This document shows, piece after piece, positions 9,224-18,455 of a stretch of DNA of 64,000 bases (within the stretch, counting starts at the first letter, position 1; every line of letters begins with the position of its first letter). A model generated the notes under the pieces. It searched no databases. It saw only the letters and a program-made list of their open reading frames with translations, and had not been told where the DNA came from. This DNA is from Woeseiaceae bacterium (GTDB lineage: Bacteria; Pseudomonadota; Gammaproteobacteria; Steroidobacterales; Woeseiaceae). Both the position numbers and the translations under genes were made by a program. The DNA is taken from NCBI GenBank assembly GCA_021773035.1, contig JAJFKU010000029.1:62001-126000 (forward strand). Direction: 5' to 3'.

Positions 9224-10441
9224 ATGGCCAGCGATAAACGCAATACCCGTCCCGGTATTCATCTGCAGTCGCCCGACGTTCAGGCAGACCCCTACCCCAC
9301 GTATACCAGGATGCGAAACGAGCACCCGGTCTGCCAGGTCGAGCCTGCCGGGACATGGGCAGTCAGTCGTTTCGAAGACGTGCGATATGTGCTGGCAAAC
9401 CCGAAGATTTTCTCGGCGTCGGTCGCTGACGACCTCTACAATCTCGATTCCCCGGCGGGCAAGCGCAAACCTCCCCGCTTGATCATTTCGCAAGACCCAC
9501 CTGAGCACGGCAAATATCAACGCCTGGTAAACAAAGCCTTTCTCGACAAAGCGACCAAACCGCTGATCCCACTGATGCGCGACACGGCGCAGTCATTGCT
9601 GGGCAACTTCGATACAGCAGCACCAGTCGATTTCGTCGAGCATTTCGCCTACCCCTACATCGGTACGATCATCCAACAAATCGTTGGCCTGGAGAACAAG
9701 CAGAGCCTGTCGGAGTTGCGGCACTGGTTGGAGCTGGAGGAAAGGGTTGCCATTCCACCGCAAGACGAAGCCTTCACCAAGGCATTCAAAGCGGCCGTTG
9801 CAAAGCAAAACCGCTACTTCCTGGAAGTCATGAACGAAAGGCGAAACGAGCCACGAAACGATGTAGTGACCCAGCTCGTCAATGCAGAAGTCGATGGCAA
9901 GAAGCTTACCGACGAAGAAATTCTTGGCTTGCTGTGCCTGTTGGTATCGGCTGGTTTTGTGACCACCACCCATATGCTCAGCCATGCAATCATCCTGCTC
10001 GGGCAAAAGCCCGATACACTGGCCGAGCTGCGTGAATCACCGCAGCTGCTTCCAGCATTTATTGAAGAGTTATTTCGCTTCAGTCCCTCAGTACTCGCGA
10101 CCGTTCGAAAAACAACTCAAGCGGTTACGATCTCGGACGTAGAGATACCCGCCGGCAAAACCGTCATGCCGCTGTTGGCCGCCGCTAACCGCGACTCGGC
10201 GGCGTTCCCGAATCCAGATACCTTCGACTTGCACCGACCAAGGGTCGGGCGACATCTCACGTTCGGTCATGACGCACACACTTGTCTCGGTGCCGCATTG
10301 GCACGACTCGAACTAAAAATTGCGCTGCAAACGCTGTTAGGCCGGTATGCACAAATCGCCTGCCCTGCTGACGAAGACCTGGCTCGGATCGATACCTCGT
10401 TCGTACGCGGCGTGTCGGAATTGCTCGTACGCTTTCACTGA
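9224..10441 (+). CDS. Cytochrome P450
   Basis: Soluble bacterial P450 of 405 residues. The I-helix oxygen-binding motif AGFVTT is at 243-248, the K-helix ExxR at E282-R285 (EELFR), and the haem loop FGHDAHTCLG at 347-356 with Cys354 as thiolate ligand. There is no membrane anchor, so it is expected to be cytosolic and to need ferredoxin/reductase partners, none of which are nearby. It is sandwiched between a solo LuxR and a TonB receptor. That context suggests oxidation of an imported or signalling compound, but the substrate cannot be read from the sequence. Confidence 0.95.
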   Translation: MASDKRNTRPGIHLQSPDVQADPYPTYTRMRNEHPVCQVEPAGTWAVSRFEDVRYVLANPKIFSASVADDLYNLDSPAGKRKPPRLIISQDPPEHGKYQRLVNKAFLDKATKPLIPLMRDTAQSLLGNFDTAAPVDFVEHFAYPYIGTIIQQIVGLENKQSLSELRHWLELEERVAIPPQDEAFTKAFKAAVAKQNRYFLEVMNERRNEPRNDVVTQLVNAEVDGKKLTDEEILGLLCLLVSAGFVTTTHMLSHAIILLGQKPDTLAELRESPQLLPAFIEELFRFSPSVLATVRKTTQAVTISDVEIPAGKTVMPLLAAANRDSAAFPNPDTFDLHRPRVGRHLTFGHDAHTCLGAALARLELKIALQTLLGRYAQIACPADEDLARIDTSFVRGVSELLVRFH

Positions 10442-10465
10442 TTCTCAAACTCTTCCTGGGGGAAA

Positions 10466-12682
10466 ATGATGCACGGATGGAAATTCGCGAAGGACGCTAC
10501 TCTTACTACACCGGTGATTCTCTTTGCGTTACTTGCGTGTGACCGGGCGACAGCTGAGGAAGAGATTAACGTTCTGAGCGAAGTGACGGTGACAGCACAG
10601 AAGCGGGAGCAGTCACTACAGGATGCCCCAATCGCCATTTCCGTGATGAGCGACGAGCAACTGGAATCGCAGCGCATTGGCGACATGAAGGCCCTGGAGG
10701 CTGGCGCTATTCCGTATCTGCGCGTAGTACCGGTTGGCAATACGACGTCAAACCTAATTGTGGCCATACGTGGCAATGCCCCCGGAGACCCCAGCGAAGT
10801 GACGCGCGATACGGCGGTCGCCATGTATCTCGACGGTGTCTACCTGTCACGTTCCCACGGGCTGGGTATGGACTTGATTGATCTCGAGCGTATAGAAGTA
10901 TTGCGAGGCCCCCAGGGCAGCTTATTCGGTCGCAATGCCATTGGTGGCGCCGTCAGTCTCGTATCGAAAAAACCGACGGGTGAATTCGGTTTCAAACAGG
11001 CCGTGGATTTCGGCCGCTTCGACGAGTTGCGAAGTGTCACACGTATCGACCTGCCGAAGATCGGTGGCATCAGCGCCAAGCTGGATTACGTGCACTCCGA
11101 GCGGGACGGCTGGGTAAATAATACCGCCGCCATCGGGGCGGACTACACTGAGTACCGCAAGGACGGCGGACGACTGGCACTCAGCTGGCAGGCGAGCGAC
11201 GCGTTTGCTGTCGACTACAGCTTCGATATCTCAAACGCTGCGACTGCGCAGAACTACTTCCAGTTCTATGTGGACCGGCTCGGCGTATTCGGCGAAGAAC
11301 GCGACCGGCGCAGCGAAACCCGGCTCCCTGCCCTGGATCTGCAGCCAACCAGAAGCGATCACCAGGGACACAGACTAACCCTGAACTGGGAGCGGTCGGA
11401 GCAGCTGACAATCAGATCCATCAGTGCTTACCGGGAACTGGAGGAAAACAGCAACAATAACTACCTCGGCGTTTTGTACTTCAACGGCCTTAACGATGCG
11501 TCGCTAATGGACCAGGAACAGTTCTCCCAGGAATTTCAACTCATCGGCACGCACGAACGGGTGGAATGGGCTGCCGGGCTCTACTATCTAAACGAGGACC
11601 TGTCCAAGGCCTTACAAGACAGCTTCACACTGGATATCTTCGGCATCTTCGGCGACCCGCTCGACCCGATCACCCCGCCAACGACCTTCGATGCACTGGC
11701 ATCGGGCGACTTCCTGCCGCCGCGAATCGTCGACTCCGAGGCCCGCTCAACGGCCGTTTACGGCCAGGTCACCTGGACGCCGCCCGTCCTCAACGACGCA
11801 CTGCATCTGACCCTGGGACTGCGTTATACCGAAGACGAACGCTCCTCAACGCGTTTCGAATCCGCACTTAGCGTTGCGGATCAGGACTCGGAGCATCTCG
11901 ATACAACCCTGGCTGCTAAATACGAATGGAACGACTCGCTTTCCGCCTACGCCAAATGGAGTACCGGCTATAAGGCAGGCGGTGTCAACACCCGCTCAGC
12001 CAGCTTCACGCCCTTCGACGAGGAAACCGCGGAGACCGTTGAACTAGGACTCAAGTCCGAATTCTGGGAGCAACGAGCCAGACTTAACGCCGCCGTGTTT
12101 ATGACAGACTACGACGATTTGCAGCTGGACTTTCTCGACCCCGTCAATCCGACGATCCTCGAAACGATCAATGCCGCCAGAAAAGTTGAGGTGGACGGTA
12201 TCGAAATCGACCTGACGCTTGCTCCAGCAGAAGGACTCCTCATCAGCGCCAGTTATTCCTATCTCAATACCGACATGCCGCTGCAGCCCAATCCGATTGC
12301 CGGCGGCCTGTTACAACAGTTCTACGTGCCGCTGGCACCGCAGCATGCGGGCGCCCTGACGGTGGACTACCGTTTTGAGCCCTGGAGCTTTGGAGCACTG
12401 AGCGCACAACTTGGCATGACGTCGACGGATCATTACTTCTACGGGCCGCTGGTTGGCGAACAACGAACTGACTCTTACACTTTGTTTAACGCACGCCTGA
12501 CGCTGGCGGATGTTACCGTTGGCCGGGATGGCAGCACGTTGAAAGTATCCGTCTGGGCGGAAAACTTGAGTGACGAAGAGTACATCGTCTATGCGTTTCC
12601 GGTTGCCGATCCAGCCGTATCGATCGCGCAGGCCTTCGGAGATCCCCGCACAGTCGGTGTTAATCTCACCTACGAGTTCTGA
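10466..12682 (+). CDS. TonB-dependent receptor (no STN domain)
   Basis: Outer-membrane receptor of 738 residues. A signal peptide (about 1-30) is followed by a TonB box LSEVTVTAQKRE, a plug with VAIRGNAPGD, LRGPQGSLFGRNAIGGAVSLV, and a barrel ending LTYEF. The N-terminus lacks the STN signalling domain, so it should not itself signal to a FecR. It begins 24 nt after the P450 stop with a ggggga RBS and is likely co-transcribed with LuxR and P450. The iron-complex outer-membrane receptor family also transports many non-iron ligands; the substrate is unknown. Confidence 0.93.
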   Translation: MMHGWKFAKDATLTTPVILFALLACDRATAEEEINVLSEVTVTAQKREQSLQDAPIAISVMSDEQLESQRIGDMKALEAGAIPYLRVVPVGNTTSNLIVAIRGNAPGDPSEVTRDTAVAMYLDGVYLSRSHGLGMDLIDLERIEVLRGPQGSLFGRNAIGGAVSLVSKKPTGEFGFKQAVDFGRFDELRSVTRIDLPKIGGISAKLDYVHSERDGWVNNTAAIGADYTEYRKDGGRLALSWQASDAFAVDYSFDISNAATAQNYFQFYVDRLGVFGEERDRRSETRLPALDLQPTRSDHQGHRLTLNWERSEQLTIRSISAYRELEENSNNNYLGVLYFNGLNDASLMDQEQFSQEFQLIGTHERVEWAAGLYYLNEDLSKALQDSFTLDIFGIFGDPLDPITPPTTFDALASGDFLPPRIVDSEARSTAVYGQVTWTPPVLNDALHLTLGLRYTEDERSSTRFESALSVADQDSEHLDTTLAAKYEWNDSLSAYAKWSTGYKAGGVNTRSASFTPFDEETAETVELGLKSEFWEQRARLNAAVFMTDYDDLQLDFLDPVNPTILETINAARKVEVDGIEIDLTLAPAEGLLISASYSYLNTDMPLQPNPIAGGLLQQFYVPLAPQHAGALTVDYRFEPWSFGALSAQLGMTSTDHYFYGPLVGEQRTDSYTLFNARLTLADVTVGRDGSTLKVSVWAENLSDEEYIVYAFPVADPAVSIAQAFGDPRTVGVNLTYEF

Positions 12683-12714
12683 CAAAGCGCGGTTATCGCG
12701 CGATTTAGTTCCAA

Positions 12715-13269
12715 CTACGCCTGATCGGAAAAGTCGTTGAGCACAATCTCGTGTTCTTCGCAGTACTCGACCAACGACTTCCAACCGAGTGCTGCGTAGT
12801 TCGATACGGAAGCCTCCGACAGCTGCATTGCAGCGGCTATCTCACTACAGCTTTCCCCCCACACGCGCCGCCGTACGAACGCCTCCTGATAGCGCCTTGG
12901 AAGCGCAGCGATAGCGGCGCTGAAGGCATCAAGCTTTTGTTGCAACATCACCCTGTGCTCCGGCGAGCACACATTCGCGCTCGACGTATACTCATCCATG
13001 TCGGGCGTAGAGTCTGTCAGGATGGCCTGTCGACCGCGGTAAAACATCGACGTAATCAGATTGCGTGCCGTGGTAAATAGAAATCCCTTCGGCGAATCTA
13101 CGGCTTTGCCCTTGTTGAGATGCCTGATCGTGCGAATGAATGTTTCCTGGACAACATCTTCCGCGTGTGCGATCTCAAACCCCGGCACCAGCCGCACAAC
13201 ATAGCCTCTAAGCGACTTCTCGTGCTCCCTGTAAAGTGACTCAGCGACTTCCTTGGCATTGGCGGACAT
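12715..13269 (-). CDS. ECF sigma factor, close paralogue of the 7317-7871 gene
   Basis: A 184-residue sigma factor that aligns end to end with the first one without gaps and differs at only a minority of positions (YREHEKSLRGYVVRLVPG, QETFIRTI, FSDQ shared). The stop lies 32 bp from the convergent TonB receptor. No fecR accompanies it. It is probably a recent duplication, either serving this second receptor block or competing for the first FecR. Confidence 0.92.
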   Translation of the reverse strand: MSANAKEVAESLYREHEKSLRGYVVRLVPGFEIAHAEDVVQETFIRTIRHLNKGKAVDSPKGFLFTTARNLITSMFYRGRQAILTDSTPDMDEYTSSANVCSPEHRVMLQQKLDAFSAAIAALPRRYQEAFVRRRVWGESCSEIAAAMQLSEASVSNYAALGWKSLVEYCEEHEIVLNDFSDQA

Positions 13270-13360
13270 TCTCTGCCATTTCCCAAATAATGACTATTGT
13301 CTGTGCTCGAAGAATACATAGACATAGCGGCCATGGCCAGCGGCTTCGGTCAGATCGCAC

Positions 13361-14020
13361 TCACTGCGCAGCAACTATCCCGCACAAATCCGGAACCAGC
13401 CTGCGCCGCCGGTCGTGATACCGAACAATCGTCTCCTGCAAATCTTCCTGCCGACCTTCCAGAACGAGCGTGCAGAACTTCACAAGCTCGCTTGCCGTGT
13501 CACCGAAATGCCGACATTCCAATATACGAAGATTGTAGAGCCGCTCATTCGCGCAACGAATCAGTTCCAAAACGTTGTCATTCCCGGCATGCGCGGTGAT
13601 CGCGAAAAACAGAGCGCCGGTGGTACTCGCCAGGGAGGCATTGGTCAGTTCCCAGCGGATCAGCTTGTCATGGAACTGCTGAATCACGGCCAGCTCCCCG
13701 CGGTCACCGGGATTGCTAATATCCGTGTAGTCGAGAGCTGACGTCAACAACGCACGATTGCAGTCATACAGACCCGCGACGGTACTTTCGTCCGGACACC
13801 AGGCGTAGTAGGTACCATTACCGCCGCGAATCGCCCATCCTTCGAGCACGAGCCTGTCGCAGGCATCACGTACCGTGACAACGTCCAGTCTCAGGCTTTC
13901 TGCAATAACCCGCACCGGAACCGGTGTGCCCGGCGGCAATTCGTCGTCGCTCAAAGCATCTCTGATCGCCTGGTACGCGCACTCACTGCCGTCCCGAATC
14001 CTTACCGGTATGCTGCTCAA
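13361..14020 (-). CDS. GntR-family transcriptional regulator
   Basis: A protein of 219 residues. The N-terminal winged helix (about 14-70: AYQAIRDALSDDELPPGTPVPVRVIAESLRLDVVTVRDACDRLVLEGW) has the GntR pattern, and the all-helical remainder fits an FCD/FadR-like ligand domain. The start is a TTG at 14020 preceded by GGGGAG at 7 nt spacing. It may control the neighbouring symporter relic or the MOSC gene, but no operator is evident. Confidence 0.75.
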   Translation of the reverse strand: MSSIPVRIRDGSECAYQAIRDALSDDELPPGTPVPVRVIAESLRLDVVTVRDACDRLVLEGWAIRGGNGTYYAWCPDESTVAGLYDCNRALLTSALDYTDISNPGDRGELAVIQQFHDKLIRWELTNASLASTTGALFFAITAHAGNDNVLELIRCANERLYNLRILECRHFGDTASELVKFCTLVLEGRQEDLQETIVRYHDRRRRLVPDLCGIVAAQ

Positions 14021-14118
14021 CTAATCGCTCCCCAATTTGGTCCGGTACCATAGTCGAATCAGGGGGTTACCGCGCCTACCAGAACAAGTAGGCGACAGCC
14101 CGATGAGTTTTGACGTAG

Positions 14119-14713
14119 CTAGCGAGCGTAGTCTTTTCGGACCACATAGCTCGCAACCAGGCCCAATATCAGGTAGATCATGACCCAACTGGCGGCCGCG
14201 TACACTTCCCCGGTGAACCAGTCCAGCGAGCCATCCGGCAACAGTGTGCCGGTTGCGGTCTGATACGGCCGGACGTAGAAGCGAATGAGCAGGTAGGGCA
14301 TCACAAGGCCGTTCACCACCAGCAGCGCTATCGGCGCCAAGAGCGTCACCCGGGTACGCTGCCTGCTCACCTCTTCGACCGGAGTCTCATGCAGTTGCCT
14401 GAGAAAAGCCGACTCCTGTGCAGTCACGCTCGTACTCCGCGATACCAACAAAGTGACCGCCAGGCTCGCAATCGCTCCCAGCAGCGCCGGATTCAGGTAA
14501 GAAGGCAGAACAAACAAGCCAATGAACTCGAGAGCCTTGGGAACCACGTTGAACAGGACACCGGCCAGCATGCCCCAGAACGCGGCCGCCTCGGTAATTC
14601 GCTTGCTCCAGACGCTCATGATCGCGACCGGCGTAGTTGCCGATGGCGATGTAAACGACCAGGCTGATAGCGATCGTTACCGTATAAATATCCAATCCAA
14701 GTCCTGCGATCAC
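14119..14713 (-). pseudogene. Sodium:solute symporter relic with large internal deletion
   Basis: The first roughly 30 codons from 14713 (LDIYTVTIAISLVVYIAIGNYAGR) read as the first membrane helix of an SSS-family symporter. At about 14620 the reading jumps into another frame and continues from SVWSKRITEAAAFWGMLAG to the normal C-terminal helices of the family. Intact members have about 450-600 residues and 11-14 helices; here roughly 60% is gone and the frame is shifted. It cannot encode a working transporter, although the 166-residue C-terminal frame is open. Confidence 0.72.
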
Positions 14714-14722
14714 TGCGGCCTC

Positions 14723-15313
14723 TCAGCCTGAATCCGGCGTTCGCTGCAACCAGCCCGGCGTCTGGTAAAGCTCGATCATCACTGTATCGCCGCTATTGAT
14801 GACGCCGGCTACGTCGACAATCCCGACGATACCTCGCGTCAGTTTGGCGGCTTTCGAAAATGTTGTAGGCAACAGCGGATCGCCGGAGTGCGTGCGGTAC
14901 TTCCGGGCGAGATTCTCACCCATGTCGAGGCACGGGGGGTTGTACTCGACCACTATCAACTCGGCGCCCGAAGGAAACTTCAACACGCTCCCCTTCGGCA
15001 GCCGTGAGAGCTCGCTCACACCGCTGAGACAGAGATTTGCCCCCACGTCGGCGGCCGTGAGTGGTTCGGAAATATCCATGGCGCGACTAATCTCCGCGAG
15101 CTCCTCTGTCGACACGGCCGACCATTGCCGCTCGTTACGCCGCACGGTACCCTCCGCCTGTTTGTCGCCGGCCCAGGCCGTTCTCGAAAAGGACCGGTGG
15201 GCATCGCCGACGATGCCGTCGAGTTGCAGCTCGATAGTCACCCGTTCTGCTTTACTTAAATCCTCTGCGGAGCCGGCATGTACCGAGATAACCCGCGCTT
15301 CAAGCTGCTGCAT
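14723..15313 (-). CDS. MOSC-domain protein
   Basis: About 196 residues from the ATG at 15313 (MQQLEARVISVH), chosen because the upstream extension has no typical MOSC residues and overlaps the neighbouring promoter. The MOSC features are the DGIVGDAH start, the VGANLCLSG core, VEYNPPCLDMGENLA with the conserved cysteine, and RGIVGIVDVAGVINSGD at the end. Family members bind molybdenum cofactor sulfur or act in metal-sulfur transfer; the cellular partner is unknown. It is divergent from the AraC gene. Confidence 0.8.
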   Translation of the reverse strand: MQQLEARVISVHAGSAEDLSKAERVTIELQLDGIVGDAHRSFSRTAWAGDKQAEGTVRRNERQWSAVSTEELAEISRAMDISEPLTAADVGANLCLSGVSELSRLPKGSVLKFPSGAELIVVEYNPPCLDMGENLARKYRTHSGDPLLPTTFSKAAKLTRGIVGIVDVAGVINSGDTVMIELYQTPGWLQRTPDSG

Positions 15314-15389
15314 AGCGTTTCTTGTTCCCGAATTATGGAATCTTGTATCCCCGGCGCGGTCGTTATACTTTAGAGCGCAGGAGGTTGAC

Positions 15390-16187
15390 ATGCACCCTAA
15401 CAGATTCGTCAAGAGCTACTTCGATGCGTGGAATCACCACGATCCCGTCGCCGTTGCGAACCACCTCGCAGCCGAAGGCACCTACTGCGACGTGCCGGAG
15501 AACCGCCACCGCACGCATCCGCAACTGGTCAGAAGCCTGCGCAACTTCTTCTCCGAATACCGGCATCGTTACGAGCCTATAGGCGAGGTAGTCACCGGGC
15601 AAAACACCATAGCCTTCCAATATCGTATGTCCCCCAAGGCCAGAAACGGCGGTAACGGCACGCTCCTGCCGGTGCACGGCGCGGAGTTCATCACGCTGCG
15701 TGGCGATACCGCGATTACTATTACCGACTATTATGAGTGGCCGGCCGATTCCGTGCTTACGAGCGTATCGGGTGGGAAAGATGAGCTTGCCGGCGAGAAG
15801 TACGCAAAATCGGGCCTGAGCGAGCAGCAGATGCGTGTTTACAAACAACGTTTGGAGGACGCTATGCTCGCGCAGCAGGCCTACTTGCGTTCCGACCTGA
15901 CGCTGCCCAAACTCGCGAAATCGATAGATTGCTCCGTCAACCATCTCTCACAGGTCATTAATGCGGGCTTCGGCATGAGTTTTTTTGACTATCTCAATCA
16001 TTTTCGTATCGAACATGCCAAACGCCTGTTGTCGGAGATGGACAGCCGTGGCGGCGCGGTGCTGAACATCGCCTTCACGGTCGGTTACAACTCCAACTCG
16101 GCATTTTATGCGGCGTTTAAGAAATACGTCGGCGAGACGCCGGCGCAGTTTCGCAAACAGCAACAACATCTCGTCAAGGCCAGCTAG
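15390..16187 (+). CDS. AraC-family regulator with N-terminal SnoaL-like domain
   Basis: The real start is the ATG at 15390, behind a perfect AGGAGG (15379-15384); the frame is open further upstream but that part is antisense to the MOSC gene. Residues about 1-125 look like a SnoaL/NTF2 fold (FVKSYFDAWNHHDPVAVANHLAAEG, ending in DYYEWPAD). The C-terminal 100 residues carry two AraC helix-turn-helix motifs (LPKLAKSIDCSVNHLSQVIN; LNIAFTVGYNSNSAFYAAFKKYVGETPAQFRK). A SnoaL pocket would serve as the ligand sensor in place of the usual cupin. Confidence 0.88.
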   Translation: MHPNRFVKSYFDAWNHHDPVAVANHLAAEGTYCDVPENRHRTHPQLVRSLRNFFSEYRHRYEPIGEVVTGQNTIAFQYRMSPKARNGGNGTLLPVHGAEFITLRGDTAITITDYYEWPADSVLTSVSGGKDELAGEKYAKSGLSEQQMRVYKQRLEDAMLAQQAYLRSDLTLPKLAKSIDCSVNHLSQVINAGFGMSFFDYLNHFRIEHAKRLLSEMDSRGGAVLNIAFTVGYNSNSAFYAAFKKYVGETPAQFRKQQQHLVKAS

Positions 16188-16260
16188 GCCACCGCGCAGG
16201 CGGCGTCTCCGCCTGTAGGCGTGGATTCCAGCCGGCGCCGCCTGTCAGTATGATTCGGCA

Positions 16261-17151
16261 ATGAACTCCCTGGCGACATCCACGCGCGGCCTTGATCTGC
16301 ACAAGATTCAGCAGATCGTCAAGTGGACTGTCTACAGTCTGCTGGTGCTCAATTTCACGTTCTATATCTATGAGGATGTCGACCGGGTCATACATACCCT
16401 GACCGGGGATTCACCGCTCATTAAGTGGGCCAGCGAATTCGCGACCACCATCGACACACTGGCCTGGTTCATTCTGTTGTTCATGTTCGAACTCGAAACC
16501 TACCTGGTCGAAGACGAGGACTGGAATAAGTGGACAACGCGATTCGTTCACACCGCACGCGTGGTCTGTTACCTGATGATCGCTCACACCGTGTTCGCAT
16601 TCTGGAACGGCGTCGCTGACTACAGCAAGACAATTCCCGTCGAGGGCGTAACAGAGCTTTGCCAACTCGTCGACCGCGATATGTCCTACGTTTACAACCT
16701 TGAATACACCGAGATCAACGAGCAGACCTGCGGACAGCTATCGGATGCGAAGCAGTTTTACCAACTCGGCAACAATCCGCTGGTCACTTCGTACGCCGGT
16801 CTTAAGCTCGAAAGACACCTGGTCTGGTCCGACCTGGTCGAGGTGCTTGTCTGGCTGATCATAATCTTTGCCATGGAGGTCGTCGTGCGGCTGCAAAACC
16901 TCGGTATCACCGGCGGCACCCTGAGACGGGCTGCAAGCAGCGCCAAGCTGGCAGGCTATACGATACTGTTTGGCCTGGCACTCTATTGGGCTTCGCTATC
17001 GCACTGGCTTTACACCTGGGATACATTCCTCTGGATCGGCGGATTCGCGGCGATCGAAATGAACGTCAGTAACTGGCGCGACGAACTGCGGGACGAGGAA
17101 GCCTCGCCCGGCAACCAGCCTGCAACGATATTGAACACTAGCTCACGGTAG
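16261..17151 (+). CDS. Integral membrane protein of unknown function
   Basis: A 296-residue protein with about six hydrophobic helices (near 20-40, 62-82, 98-118, 192-212, 227-247, 253-272) and an acidic, cysteine-containing loop between the third and fourth. I do not recognise the family. It starts 73 nt after the AraC stop and ends 7 nt before the PuuB-like gene, so co-transcription with the latter is likely. Confidence 0.75.
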   Translation: MNSLATSTRGLDLHKIQQIVKWTVYSLLVLNFTFYIYEDVDRVIHTLTGDSPLIKWASEFATTIDTLAWFILLFMFELETYLVEDEDWNKWTTRFVHTARVVCYLMIAHTVFAFWNGVADYSKTIPVEGVTELCQLVDRDMSYVYNLEYTEINEQTCGQLSDAKQFYQLGNNPLVTSYAGLKLERHLVWSDLVEVLVWLIIIFAMEVVVRLQNLGITGGTLRRAASSAKLAGYTILFGLALYWASLSHWLYTWDTFLWIGGFAAIEMNVSNWRDELRDEEASPGNQPATILNTSSR

Positions 17152-17158
17152 ACGCACC

Positions 17159-18448
17159 TTGACTGCAACACACATAAACCAGGAACACACCAGTTCCTAC
17201 TATGCGGCTTCGGCCAATACAGCGAAACCCTATCCATCACTTGAGGACAACACCTCGGTTGACGTGTGCGTGGTCGGTGCCGGTTTCACCGGCGTGGCAA
17301 CAGCGCTCACTCTCGCGGAGCGCGGCTACTCGGTCGCGCTGCTTGAGGCCAACCGTATCGGATGGGGTGCGTCGGGCCGTAACGGCGGCCAGTTAATCAA
17401 CGGCATCGGCGGACTGGGCGATATCCAGAAGAAACACGGTGACGGTATTGCAGACCTGCTCTGGGACATGCGCTGGCGTGGTAACGAGATCATTCGGGAG
17501 CGGATCGCAAAGTATGCGATCGACTGCGACCTTAGAGACGGTTACGTCGAAGTCGCGAGAAAGCCGCGGCAGATTGCGGATATCGAGGAAACGGCCGAGG
17601 AACGAGAACGACGCGGTTTCCCCTACCGTTACGAAGTCTGGGATCGCGCCAAAACCAGCGAGATGCTCGGTACCGACGCCTTCCACGGTGGCTTCGCCTG
17701 CTATCGCGACGGGCATGTGCATCCGCTCAACCTCTGCGCCGGCCAGGCGCGTGCGGCGCACAGCCTCGGCGCGCAAATTTACGAACAGTCGCCGGTTATC
17801 GACATTGAGCACGGCAGCCGGCCAAAGGTCTGGACAGCCGGCGGCAGCATCGAAGCCGACGCCGTGGTCCTTGCCGGAAACGCCTACAACCGGCTTGAAC
17901 CCAAACACCTGTCCAACCTGGTGTTCCCGGCCGGCAGCTATATTATCGCGACCGAGCCCTTACCGGACGAGGTCGCCAACGAAATCAATCCGGCCGACGT
18001 GGCGGTGTGTGACCTCAACAACGTCGTTGACTACTACCGGCTGTCGTCGGACCAGCGCCTGCTGTACGGCGGTGCATGCAACTACTCCGGTCGCGATCCT
18101 GCCAGTATCGAAGCGTTCATCAGGCCGCGCATGCTCAAAGTTTACCCACAGCTGAAAGACTTCAAGATCGAGTATGAATGGGGTGGCAGCATCGGTATCG
18201 TGCTCAACCGAATACCGGCGGTCGGCCGCATAAACGGCAACGTCTACTATTGCCAGGGCTACTCTGGCCATGGTGTTACCGGCACTCACCTGATGGGCGA
18301 AATCGTCGCGGACGCCGTAGGCGGAACGCTCGAGCGCTTCGATCTGTTTGCCGACATGAAACACTTTCGGCTGCCGGGGTCGCATTGGATGGGCAACCAG
18401 ATTATTGCTCTCGGCATGATGTACTACAAACTGCGGGACATGCTGTAG
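17159..18448 (+). CDS. FAD-dependent amine oxidoreductase, PuuB-like (gamma-glutamylputrescine oxidase type)
   Basis: A 429-residue DAO-family enzyme. The N-terminal FAD-binding fold is VDVCVVGAGFTGVATALTL (about 35-53) and the RIGWGASGRNGGQ motif follows, the latter typical of PuuB and related putrescine-pathway oxidases. The C-terminal YCQGYSGHGVTGTHLMGE motif is also characteristic. The start is a TTG at 17159, 8 nt after the preceding stop; no in-frame ATG exists before the Rossmann motif. Next to it lie an aldehyde-dehydrogenase relic of PuuC type and a spermidine-dehydrogenase-like gene, so a polyamine breakdown role is likely. Other amino-acid oxidases of the family remain possible. 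Confidence 0.85.
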   Translation: MTATHINQEHTSSYYAASANTAKPYPSLEDNTSVDVCVVGAGFTGVATALTLAERGYSVALLEANRIGWGASGRNGGQLINGIGGLGDIQKKHGDGIADLLWDMRWRGNEIIRERIAKYAIDCDLRDGYVEVARKPRQIADIEETAEERERRGFPYRYEVWDRAKTSEMLGTDAFHGGFACYRDGHVHPLNLCAGQARAAHSLGAQIYEQSPVIDIEHGSRPKVWTAGGSIEADAVVLAGNAYNRLEPKHLSNLVFPAGSYIIATEPLPDEVANEINPADVAVCDLNNVVDYYRLSSDQRLLYGGACNYSGRDPASIEAFIRPRMLKVYPQLKDFKIEYEWGGSIGIVLNRIPAVGRINGNVYYCQGYSGHGVTGTHLMGEIVADAVGGTLERFDLFADMKHFRLPGSHWMGNQIIALGMMYYKLRDML

Positions 18449-18455
18449 GACTGCG

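Noticed and set aside
8593..9243. 216-codon frame antisense to the LuxR gene
   Set aside because: LuxR domain structure is clear on the plus strand.
14796..15389. N-terminal extension of the AraC frame
   Set aside because: Antisense to the MOSC gene; the perfect RBS at 15379-15384 sets the start at 15390.
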